Source of the DNA: Viscum album
Lineage: Eukaryota > Streptophyta > Magnoliopsida > Santalales > Viscaceae
Reading direction: 5' to 3'
DNA length: 64,000 nt
Assembly (NCBI GenBank): GCA_963277665.1
Contig: OY728152.1
Span: 1,190,414,357 to 1,190,478,356, forward strand
Both the position numbers and the translations under genes were made by a program. The notes beneath the pieces were generated by a model. It did no database searches. It saw only the letters and a list, made by a program, of their open reading frames with translations, and was not told the origin of the DNA. The first letter of the stretch is position 1. Every line of letters begins with the position of its first letter. This document shows positions 23,210-34,124 of the stretch, one piece after another.

Positions 23210-26059
23210 ATGGAAAGACTGAAGAGACCATTGGTTAGTGATGAAGGATATGCATAAAACCCTAAGAGGCCTCGAGCTGGGTCTAGTAGTGGAAGAAAGG
23301 ATGTGTTAAATCTGATCAATCCACATTTTTCGAAGTGGTAAATCGTGGTTGAAAAGGAATTAAGTTCGAAATGGTTGTTGTCGAGTAGGTCTCTAGTGAT
23401 GAAGGCACTCGAAGCTCAGGATTGGGTAGAATGTTTTTCAAACAACAATGGACCATATTATCCAAAGATAGTCAAGGAATTTTATGAGTTTGTGAAGTTT
23501 TAATAGTCTAAGGATGAGAATCGTATGTCTTCAAAGGTAAATGGATTAAGTCTGAGCTTCTCTTCTATTGAATGGGATGAATGCTTAAGAGTCCCACATG
23601 AAGGCATATTTGACTACTACTCTAGAGTTATGCCTCCTTCCAGTGATTTTTTTTGCTATGAAGAGGCTCTGGACAAACTGAAAGGGAGTGGAATCCCTAG
23701 AAAGGTAATTGTTGCTGAGATGGATGGGGAAAATAGATTACTGCTTAAATTTTTCCATCATGTCTTGAGTCCCATGAGAGGGGACTTTGCTACTTTTAAG
23801 TATCAAGACATATTTTTTTGTATCTATTGAAGCATGGGAAAAAGGATAAATCTTTGCAGGTTGTTGATGATTAAGTTAGAGGATATGACTAGGCCTAGAT
23901 CCAATTAAAATTCCTTATTTCATGAAAAGTTGATATCCTTGATGTTGAAAGTGAAATTATTTGTCGGAAATAAGGAATAAACAATAGCTGTAAGGGAAAA
24001 ATTATGTTTTACTAAAATGATCTACAAGTTTATGAAGATAAATTGGAACCCTTAGAAAAGGGAATGGGTGAATTCTGAGGCTAAGATATATGAGGAATTA
24101 AATCCTATTGCAAATCCTACTAGGCCAAAGGATAAAAGAGATCCAGGTTTAAAACCTAATGAAGTAGAGCCAATGTATTCAGATGTAGAAGAGGAGGCTG
24201 CTGGTGTGCAAGAATGATAGAATTCTCCTGTAGATGACAGGAGTGATCCTGACCTTCCCTAAAGTCCTCATGTTAATGTTGTATCCTTTGGAGAGCCTAG
24301 TCCACCAAATATATTACCTAGAATAGAGATTCTCCTAAGGTGCAGTGATGATGAGGAAACCACAGAAGAAGAAGAAGAAGATGATTTCTTAAGAGACATT
24401 ACTATTAGAGAGACCTCAGAAGAGGAGGATGAAGTTGAATCTGATCATGAAGAGTTTGATTCATCTGTTGATGAAAGTGAAGAAGAATGCCTAAGTCTTA
24501 GTCCTTTGATAGGATAAATAGTAATTTCCAAGAGTGAACAGGAAGATGATGTTTAATCAGTTGGAGCTGGAATTGCAATGGAAGTGGTTGAAGATTCTGT
24601 AGAATAAGTAGGGGTAGACTCTCCTTCTAGTTCAATTGATCAAGGAAGACTAAAAAAGGAGAATGAAGTTGTCCAGGAGGATTCTCCAAGTGAGGGGGAG
24701 GAACCTGTTTCCACTGGTTCAGTTTTTGTTTCTCATGAAATATAAGATTGGTCGGAGGACCCTAGATTCATGGTTTTGGGATTAATCTACGAAGACTCCG
24801 AAGATGATAATCCTAACAGAAGACCTTCATATCATTCTGTTTCAAAGACCACTATAGTGAAACCGGTGGTTCCTCTACCTCAGGATTATGTGAAGAAGGA
24901 TGACTTAGAGTCATTAAAATCAGATTTGAAGAGACACTTTGATGATAGATACATTGGGATAGAGAGAACAATGGATCTCAATCAAGAGTTTATGGCATCT
25001 ACTTTGAAATGAATAATCTCTACCTTTCACTCCAACTTTCTACATGAAGTGAAGGGATACTATAATCAAGTTAGAACCTTGTAATAATATGTGGAGTATA
25101 TGAAACAGTCGATTGTGATTTTATAATCATATATGGATTCAATATCTCAAGTGAACAAATACCTTAAGTATGTTAAGAGTGTTGTTCAGCAGATGGTCAC
25201 TGTGTTTGAGGGCTTTAAGAAGTCTATGGGGACACATGTGAGTGGTCAGGATAATGATTTGAAGAGGTTTATTAGTGGATTGACCAAGTATTTTAAGGAG
25301 ATAGTAGCTTTCACCATGGCACCTATGTGTTCATTTTCTTTCTCATTAGCCTCTCCTCTTGTTGATCTAGAAGTATTCAGATCAGTTATTAGAGAAGAAT
25401 TGGAGAAGCTCTCTGGTACAATTACCTCAAACCCTTATTCTATGACTCAGGTCATTTCCACTACCAAAGACATTCATAAGATTGTAGGAGATTACTTGAG
25501 GGAGGCTGCCCAAGATCAGAAGGCCATCAAAGAGTATATTGACTTCTATTATAAACGGGTTTACACAAAGCATCAGATGGATGGTCACTTTAAGATGATG
25601 TTGGATAACTTAAGGATCCCACCTGTCACTCAGGCTTTTATGGATCAAGTTAGCAGGCTTAGAGAGTTGACTCCTACATTGGAAAATTTTATGGAGAATA
25701 AGGATGATTTCATATCATTTATGGAAAGATGAGGAAACATCATTATGGATTTTAATAATATTCTTTTTCCCTTACTCCATGTGGATTGTACTCCCATTAT
25801 TGTCCCTCCAGCCTTACCTTCTTCTTCAACTATATTAGGATCTACCAGTGCTACCCCTTTTATGACTCTTGCAGAGGACTTCAGAAGCATGACTCCTATG
25901 ATTCCTCAGAGATCTACTCATTATCAGTCTGCTAATGCTTCTGTAGTAGCCCTTCCTACCTTACTTACTGTTATCCCTAGGGATGTACCTCCATCTTCTG
26001 AACCTGCCTCCTCGGCTCCCAAAGACAAAGCTCAATTAGAAATCTATGATGTGTATTGA
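23210..26059 (+). pseudogene. Env-like third ORF of Sirevirus C
   Basis: One reading frame runs from ATG 23210 to TGA 26057-26059, 950 codons including the final stop, with 20 internal stops (13 TAA, 3 TAG, 4 TGA) and no frameshift. Parts: an N-terminal third resembling the 'putative plant transposon protein' domain found in plant retroelements (NGPYYPKIVKEFYEFV, then GIFDYYSRVMPP); a Glu/Asp-rich acidic middle (about 24200-24750); a helical, probably coiled-coil C-terminal region (25133-25732); and a Ser/Pro/Thr-rich end. Position between pol and the 3' LTR is that of the Sirevirus env-like gene. No signal peptide is evident. Whether it ever worked as an envelope is unknown. Confidence 0.72.
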
Positions 26060-26370
26060 ATGTTGGTTTTATTATTTGATAGGGATCATTTTAATCTTTT
26101 TGTATATTGTACTCTTGTCTCATTAATACAAAAATCTCCTTTTGTCTTATTTTTGCCTTATTTTATTTTTTCTAATCATAAAGGAGGATAATGCTTCAGA
26201 TATATGACACATGACTATATGACACTTGAATATATGAAATTTCTATATGTATTTATGCTCTGATATATTTTCAATAATAAATGTGGTTCCCTTAAGAGAT
26301 TAACAAAAATTCTTAACCCTGCATCAATAATACTTAAATCTAAATTTCAGTGACATAATTTGTGATTATC
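26060..26370 (+). other. Sirevirus C 3' untranslated stretch
   Basis: AT-rich sequence between the env-like frame and the purine tract. No further frame seen. Confidence 0.5.
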
Positions 26371-26383
26371 AAAAAGGGGGAGA
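26371..26383 (+). other. Polypurine tract of Sirevirus C
   Basis: AAAAAGGGGGAGA two bases before the 3' LTR at 26385; with the preceding ATC it is the Sirevirus-type signature for plus-strand priming. Confidence 0.88.
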
Positions 26384-26384
26384 T

Positions 26385-28173
26385 TGTTGGACTCACCTAT
26401 TTTGATAATCCCAAATAATGTTTCATTTATATAAAAATCATGTTTCATTAGTTTTTATAGTTTTTATCATTTAACAATTATATATTTTCAATCTAACTAA
26501 TTTCTTGATCAAGTTTACAGTGTAAAAGTTTCTAAGTAAAAGGTTACTGATAAAGCTTACTGATATAGGTTACCGATAGAGGTTACCGATAGAGGTTACC
26601 AATAAAGGTTACTGATAGAGGTTACCGATAGAAGTTACCGATATAGGTTATCGCTATAAGGTTACCATTGAGGAACCTTACCACTGAGTTATCAATGCGA
26701 GCGAGTTCACCGCTACGAGTCTATCGCTCAAAGCCTACTGTTGTAGAGTTACCGCTAGAGGTAACTGATATAAGGTTACGGATGGGAATTCTAATGATGA
26801 ATCCTACCAATGAATCCTACTGATGAAGCCTACCAATAAATCCTACCGATGAAGCCTACCAATAAAGCCTATCGATGAAGCCTACTGATGAAGCCTACCA
26901 TTGAGAAGGATATAGCTACCAGTTTATCGATACCTATACCCTTATACTCAATAATTTGTAAATTTTATTGAGATTATTTTAACAGTCATATTTGGTAAAT
27001 TTAATGCTTATAACATTAATTAATGTTGATTATAGACATATCTGGAGACCATATATAGAGATAGTATGAGGTACGAGGAAGACCGCATGTGGTTTTATCA
27101 TTCCTACTGTCAGACCTCAAAAATATAAAATAGAATATAAGATCAAGAAAAAAGTGATATACATACTGGGTGAGAGACATTACATGAAGATCTATAGAAC
27201 AAAGAGAACACCATCACTTACTCTGCTAACCCGAGAGCTTCAAGAAGATCATTTGGGAGAATAAATTCAAGACTGCCTTCTGTGCTTCATCGAATCTCTT
27301 TCATACCAAGAATCATAACACTTTAGTACCTAGAAGCTAGAACCTAGAGTTGCGACACTCTATTTTAGAGACAACTTCCAGAGAAGGAATTGAACTATAA
27401 TTTCTTCACTCCAAGGAGTCAAGAACTGAACTGCAAACACATAGAGCCTTCCAAACTCAATCTTTATACCATTATCTCTATTGTGTCCTTTTACTTACAT
27501 TTCTGAGCAATGTGTTCATTTTTCACACACACACTATATCCTATGCTTAAATTGGAGGATACTAAAAACCCCTCACACCAAAAATTACTTACACTCTTAT
27601 TTACCACATATAACTATGGAAGAGGTCGTGTGTGTCCTGGTTGTTTTTTTTTCCACAAAGAACTGTGGTAGAGGTTGTGAGACCTGGACAGTTTGTGAAA
27701 ACTATTGTAAATCCTAATACAGGTTGTGTATCAAGTTTATTGTTAATATAAATTGCTCGGTGATAGGTGATCACCAAGTGGAGAGGATTAAGTCTCGTCT
27801 TGAGACTGAACCTCTTGTTTAACTCTGTTGTGTACTTTATTCTGTAATACTCTTTTTTTCTATTTTCTGCTCCTTATAATTTCAAAAATAGAAAACTGTT
27901 TTACATTAACTCTAATAGTTAGTTTTGGTTGGTGTGTATATGTGTTTAATTCAGTAAACCTATTTCAAAAGTTGGACAAGTTTCTTACACTAATTCAACT
28001 AAGGAATAATCAACCTTTGAGAAACTTGTTGACCAATTGAACATTTGTATCTCTAATTCCTTAATTAACTGGACTATTTCAAATTGGGCAATTTTTATCA
28101 TAAAGTTTTTTAACAAAAATTTTAAGTAGGAACTCAATTCACCCCCCCTCTTGAGTTTCCACCCTGACCAACA
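26385..28173 (+). repeat. Sirevirus C 3' LTR
   Basis: 1789 bp, starts TGTTGGACTCACC and ends CTGACCAACA. It is 92 bp longer than the 5' LTR, largely because of extra 13-bp units in 26780-26900. Confidence 0.9.
26546..26900 (+). repeat. 3' LTR minisatellite, expanded
   Basis: GGTTACCGATAGA-type units, then a block of GATGAAGCCTACC / AATAAAGCCTACC units present about seven more times than in the 5' LTR. Confidence 0.85.
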
Positions 28174-28877
28174 ACATTTATTCACATGTACTTGTTGATT
28201 GAGGACTTACATTTTTGTATTCCACATCTCTTATTCGTGGAATAAATTATGATGTTTAATGAATCCATGTGTTGCACTTATGCATGAACTGAAATGACTA
28301 AGAAGGGTGTGCCCTGATAGTGCTCCAATGCATTGGGTAAAGAATAGTATCATCATACGTCATGTGCAATGAGGATTTAATCATTCTAATTCAAGTTAAA
28401 TGAAATTTTACTCGTTCTAATTCAAGTTCAATGAGGGTTTACTCATGCTCCATGTGCAATGAGCCTTGGATTATGCTAATATCATATTAAATGTTGTTTC
28501 AACATTTCCATGTTATGATAATCATGTTATATCATGCCTTTATGTTCATGTTTCTCTTATGATCCATTGATATTCCTATTGTCTAACATGTATTGTATTC
28601 TTCGTGTTATTCATTTTTTACTCCCTTACTAGGATTTATAGCTCACCCTTTTCTTATACATGTGCTCAGGTTATCCCATGCAATGCTAAGTACGAAGGAA
28701 TGTTGTGGTCATGTAAAATAAGTTTTCAATAAAGATGTTTTTTTTTATGTATTAAGTTGTCATGTAATATTCCTAATTTTCCAAGACGCTAGACCTCTCA
28801 ATCCTCATAGTTGTCTTAAGTGCAAGTTTATGTAATAAATCATGTTTAAGTGTGTAATAAAGAGCAGGGTTGTTATA

Positions 28878-29881
28878 TCAGGTGCCCGTCCTAGTTAGCT
28901 ACCACTGGTCTACTGTAGAAAGTTCGTACATAACCTCTGAAGATGATCCAGTCTTCCATAGATACAACACTCAACTATGGGGTAAGGATATTATGGACAC
29001 TTGTGGACAAATTTACCATACCAATAGAACTGCGATGGAATATGATCCAGATATGGATTTCCACTACCCTAACTGCTCTACCCACTACTACCTTGGTGAA
29101 AAATATCATCACGGTGCTTCTAGATACCCGAAGAAGAGATCTTAGTTCACCTTGCTGAAATAACCTGGCTGTTACTCAGGGCATCTCTCATATTCCCTTA
29201 CATTATTAATGTATGGTTTATCACATCCAAAAAACTACTTAAATGAAAAAAATTCACCTGCAATCTGATCTCATAACGAATACCATCCTAGAAACATCTC
29301 ACCCTAGATATCTCATCAACTTCCAAAGATGGTGTAAAGCATTGTAGGTCGGTGAAACATCTAGCATAGTCCAGCATTGACACGCCTACATATGTCATAT
29401 GCATGAACTCATGGGATTTTTCATCAATCAATATATCAAGATAGAAATAGATTAGGAATTTCATCTCAAAGTCCTTCTAAGGTAGATCATCATTCTTCCC
29501 AGCTTCCCCCAGAATATCCCACCAACTCTTGGTAGTTCCATAAATCATATATGTAGCAAGATTCACCCTATTATCTACAGGTTTCTTGAGATTCTTAAAT
29601 ATCGTATGGATGGATTCGATCCAAAACTCATATTCATGGAATCCTCCTTACCAAGTGAATGTATGTGGATGCTATAGCTAAAACTCTCTTGTTATCTCAT
29701 ACATAGAAGGAATGGTACGAACAGTCTCCCTTTCTATGGATTACATGACCCATAGGAAGTTGTCGTGAAGATGAACATCCATCTGATTGTTAGAAACTAC
29801 AGGAATCTGAGGTTCAACTCCTTGAGGAGAGTGTATATTGCCACTCTCCTGATGCTCAAGTCATAGACGATAAGGAGTCAT
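28878..29881 (-). pseudogene. Element B gag
   Basis: Likely start ATG at 29881-29879 (MTPYRL). The minus strand then shows NNQMDVHLHDNF, EFWIESIHTIFKNLKKPVDN, ATYMIYGTTKSWWDILGEAG (the tryptophan-rich capsid block), KDFEMKFLIYFY, and SMLDYARCFTDL. This is the order of the gypsy retrotransposon gag domain. Several TAG, TAA and TGA stops interrupt it. The frame is cut at 28878 by solo LTR G; the rest lies at 15991-16219. Confidence 0.82.
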
Positions 29882-30129
29882 TTTATCTACAAGAAAATCA
29901 CACATATTAGAGCACTGGGTAACAACAAGGTCAACCTCAATATGTGACTACGACAGAGAACCACTGACTCCTGGTCTCTCTAAATAGGGATTACAAGTGT
30001 TTTAGAAGGACATGTAAATTCATTTCATTTATAAGATTAAATATATATCCTCATATCATAGTTAAATTTGAAATTATATATCAAATGGAAATAAATATGT
30101 CCCTATCATGAACAATTCATGTCTACATA
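29882..30129 (-). other. Element B leader, part 1
   Basis: Untranslated sequence upstream of gag, cut at 30129 by element E. Its continuation is 36567-36850 and 48824-48856. No motif seen. Confidence 0.6.
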
Positions 30130-31171
30130 TGTCATAAACCAGCTCAGGTCGACCCTGAACCTGTCACCCGATTCGGCCCGCGGCATGGCTTGAGGGGTGT
30201 TCCCAATCCCTACGAGTTGGAAACTAGTGTCGGGCATCAAAATTTAACCGTTGGGAATGATTTGTCCCATGAAAAAAATATAACCAAATAAATAAAGACT
30301 GACGATAAAAATAAAACTAGCACCAGAAAGAATAAAAAACTGCACATACCTCCATGTGACCTCATAGTTCACCACCCAACTCGAGACCAAGCTTGCTCGA
30401 AGAGCGATGTGAAACTAAGAGAACCTAAAACTGAAAATATAGAGTAGGTGTGAGCACAAAGATTCTCATTAGGAATGCCAAAACAAACCACGTCTGATGC
30501 CCCACCTCTAAAATGAAATCCTTTCTTACTAATTTGAAAATAGGATATATAAAAATATGGTTATCTACTCCTTTAACAAAATAGGTAACAAGATTTTACT
30601 TTTAAGAAAAACCCCTTTTTCATTTCATTGTTCTAAATCAATTACCAAGGCATATAAGTCATTGCAATGAATTATATTAAAATCCAACTAATACCAAAAC
30701 AGGTTCTTTGTTATAAAAAGAAAAGCAAAAGTGTCATGAGATCAAATAACCAAAAGTGCCAAAAGAGAAAGAAGGAACATACAAGTATGAAACCATGGGA
30801 ATTTCCTAAACATCCCTAGAGGACCCCTGGACGTACTCAGTTTAGAACCACCTGTCGGTGTATAGTGAATCCCCTGATTCAACAACCAACTAGCAGCCCA
30901 AACCTAGCCTCACTAGTGGCACGGCCCACCTGGCCTAATAGAAAATACAGGGGGTACCAACCCATCTAATCTGGGTTGATCAGCAACCATCACCCAACCC
31001 TCTAAAATATTCCCAAGAAACCATGGTGATAGTAGTAATGTTGTGTAAGTAGGAGGCCCCTATACGCGTGACTCGCCTTACCTACCTTCACTGCACTTGC
31101 CTACCCCAAACACAGACACCCTATACGATTACCCATAATGGGATATCCCTCCTATAGAGGTGACCACTAGG

Positions 31172-31193
31172 TATATATATATATATATATATA
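31172..31193. repeat. (TA)n microsatellite in E LTR
   Basis: About eleven TA dinucleotides. Confidence 0.93.
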
Positions 31194-33109
31194 CGTATAA
31201 ACATGTACACGTCATATCAACCAAGGTGCCAACTGGGCCATCGTGACACATGAACTTTTAAACCATTTCAAAAAGAACTTTAAGTTGCCATCCGGGTATT
31301 CATACTTTCAAAGTGACATAAGGTTTAAATTAGGCCTTTAATACCATCATTCCAATATACCATAAAAATATTCCAAACCAAATTCACTTCACAAATCCAT
31401 TTCCAATTCCTAGTTAAAAACACACAACACGCTTAAAAATTTCCAAACGGGCCTTCATGTCATTGAATTGTCAAACCACGCTTCAAAGTGCTAAAAAAAG
31501 TCAAGTTTTAAACAACACCTTTAACCAAATCCTTTTAGCTTCACAAAATACACTTCACAACTAGGGAACTTTTAGTAAACTATTCTAAAACACTTAGGAA
31601 ACCTTTATAATTAAAAGCAATTTGTAAATAGGCTTAGAAAAGTTTTGAAAGTTCGTGGGAAACCAATATCCAAGAGGTGAAATCTTTTTCACCAAACACA
31701 TATACATATCTACATATATAAATACCACATGAATATGTAAACACACTTTTTTAAAAAAAATCTAAGCAATCATGGATTTCAAATTAAAGGCGCGGCCATG
31801 GAGGACCTACCTCAAAAAGGAAGCATACCAAGCTGAGACACTTCGGCTTTTGAAGCTTTTTATGAAAATTGTCCACACCATCACACACATACATTATCAT
31901 ACATAAATATATATACCCTTGATCCAATGTACATATTCCCTTTTCCATGTGGGAATACGTGCAAGGAAGGTATATATACATATACATATACATACCTATG
32001 TATGTGTGTGTGTGCACCACCAAGGAGCCACCAAAGATCTAATTAATTAACCTAAAAGGACCAACATCATTTAGAAACAATGAACCATTCAATAAATCAA
32101 GTCTTATATTTATTTCAAAACTAATAAAAAAACACACAATGCACTCAAAATGCCAAACGGGCCCCTAGCATGACACAACCAAATACATTTACCAAAAACA
32201 CTTTAAAATGACGCTTTTATATTTACAAAGCCAAACAACCCTTACTCTCTTAACTCACACCAAATTGTTCTTTAATGAAAAACAGGGAAATCATGAGGAA
32301 CACATTTAGATCCATTTTTAGAACCCACGCAAAAGACCCAACCTCATCTAGAAAAATAGGAACCATTTATAAAACCAATATTTCATGAAAACCCAAACTT
32401 AATGCATCACCTTCATTTGATGACACGTCCGTGTGTGCACCTAGTGCGCCCATGGATGATCCAACATCAAGTGAAACACCTACAACCAATAAAACACTCA
32501 AAAACCATTCCCATAAAACACCTATTGCCTTGAAAACCATGTACAACCACCCACCTTATCAAAAAAACATAAAATTATCCCCATGAGAACCATTAAACTC
32601 TTCCCAAAACATTTTAACACATTTAGTAAACTATACCATTTCAAAACCATACACTCTAGAACACCTTTTCAATTAAATAAAAATTTCCAAAACAACATGG
32701 GAGCTAAGAATTTCACAAAAAAACACCATTTTCACACATAAAGATCACAAGAAAACAAGAAAACACCATTTGATAGCTAATCATTTCACATGAAGATCAT
32801 TAAAACCAATTTTTAATAAATTCAATAAACATGAAAACACAATTTGCATTTACCTATGGGTATAATAGAGGTTCGAGTTACATTTCAAAATTAATTAAAA
32901 CATGAAAGTGCCTTTGGAGGTTTCCAAAAAGAAGAAAATTGGAAACTCCTACCTTAAATCAAGTGTGGTCGCAATGAAACTTCAACAGAAAGATGGGTGA
33001 GGTGTCGTAGACCAACTACACACCCTAAACAATGAGAAAAACGCATGAATAAAAACCCAATGATTAGGGCTTGGCTAAAATGAGAAAACCCCCAAAATTG
33101 AAGAAGGAA

Positions 33110-33430
33110 TATACTGGAGGTGGAGGGCACCGGTGAGGGAGACACGACTGGAGAGAGGCTGCGCGTCAGGGAGGTCGTCCGACCAAAGAAGAGGGAGTGC
33201 ACCGGGAAGGGTGTCCAGCCAGAAATCGCAGGCGCAAGGAAGGAGCCTGGGTTGGGGGGTCACGCACGCACGGGTCGGGGCAGGATGGTTCACTGGAGAC
33301 GGGGTGCGTTGGGAGGGGAACTGGTCGGTGAGGTAAGTGGAGGTAGGGCTTCCGAGCTGGTCGGGCGCGCATGGGAAGAACCAAGGGGGGCAGTTGTGTG
33401 TGCAGTGTGTAGAGAGAAGGGGGGGAAGAC
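33110..33430 (-). other. GC-rich block of E LTR
   Basis: A sharp GC island inside AT-rich sequence. Both strands stay open for 60-110 codons, as expected for GC-rich DNA, but no motif supports a protein. On the minus strand it precedes a splice-donor-like site, so transcript leader (R/U5) is the best guess. Confidence 0.4.
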
Positions 33431-33471
33431 CCTCTTGGGTATTCTAAAAAAACCTAATTGAAAACTTATAA

Positions 33472-33472
33472 A

Positions 33473-33503
<31 letters not shown>

Positions 33504-33900
33504 GAATAATAATATTAATAACAATAATTATAGTAAAAATAATAATAATAATAATAATAATTAATAATAACCATTTTAATAATAATAATAATAACAAAAT
33601 TTGAATGAAAATATTTATAATAATATTAATAATTATATAATCATAAAAACATAATTAATTTTCTTAATGATAATAATAATAATAAAGAAAATAAAAATAA
33701 TCATAATCATAATTTTATTCACATTCTTTTAAATAATAAGAACATTAATAACAACTGAATACGAATTATAGTTATAAAAATTTTAATGATAAAAAAATAT
33801 TAACAATTTTCAAATATAATAATAATATTATCTACACAATAATATTATTATTATTATGTTTTTAATCATTTTCCTTATTTTATCCTCATAAAATTTTATT
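33472..33900. repeat. ATT/AAT trinucleotide-rich block
   Basis: Runs of (TTA)n at 33476-33501 and (ATA)n near 33538-33562, with further impure AAT/ATT repeats to about 33860. Confidence 0.85.
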
Positions 33901-34105
33901 ATTTTAAGCAGTGGGAAACCATAGGGGAACCCGGTCCAACTGCACGGTTACCGCCAACCATGCGGTGCCCGTTCATCGGTTCGAAACCCATTAAAATTAT
34001 TAAACGTCAAAAAATTTAGACCAACGCTCAACCCGCACCTTAATGAGGCTAACCAAAGCCAAGAAACAATAAAATAAAATAATTTTTAAATTTCTGGGTG
34101 TGACA

Positions 34106-34124
34106 ATTCTCCCCACCACAAAAC
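34106..34124 (-). other. Polypurine tract of element E
   Basis: Minus strand GTTTTGTGGTGGGGAGAAT directly before the LTR start TGTCACACCC. Confidence 0.65.

Larger units (their letters stand above)
18083..28173 (+). mobile_element. Element C: Ty1-copia Sirevirus, defective
   Basis: LTRs at 18083-19779 and 26385-28173 share sequence throughout and have TGTTGG...CCAACA type ends. The 5-bp flanks are ACCTT and ACATT (one mismatch). Internal order is gag, zinc knuckle, protease, integrase, then a minisatellite in place of RT-RNase H, then a long env-like frame. The purine tract ATCAAAAAGGGGGAGATTG before the 3' LTR is characteristic of Sireviruses, as is an extra frame after pol. Non-autonomous. 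Confidence 0.85.
16220..28877 (+). mobile_element. Solo LTR G, split by Sirevirus C
   Basis: Starts TGTAACGACCC, a common gypsy LTR start, and ends GGGTTGTTATA, probably GTTACA before one C-to-T change. Removing C leaves about 2.57 kb. No primer site or purine tract adjoins it, and B's gag is found on the right and protease on the left, so it is a solo LTR left by LTR-LTR recombination. A TATA box and a pyrimidine-rich leader near 17526 support the plus orientation. Confidence 0.72.
30130..34105 (-). repeat. Element E 3' LTR
   Basis: Minus strand starts TGTCACACCC at 34105 and ends GGTTTATGACA at 30130, 3976 bp. It contains a GC-rich block (33110-33430), a splice-donor-like TTAAGGTAGG near 32953 (minus strand), a TA microsatellite and an AT-trinucleotide-rich block. 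A full second copy does not exist in the window. Confidence 0.68.

Noticed and set aside
23210..26059. Altered genetic code (TAA/TAG read as Gln)
   Set aside because: TGA stops occur as well, CAA and CAG still appear often in the same frame, and surrounding elements show ordinary decay. Methylation-driven mutation is simpler.
28870..29145. 91-codon plus-strand frame
   Set aside because: It is the opposite strand of element B gag and begins across the solo LTR border.
33120..33461. 113-codon plus-strand frame in a GC-rich block
   Set aside because: Overlaps equally long minus-strand frames, has no motif and lies within an LTR; GC-rich DNA stays open by chance.
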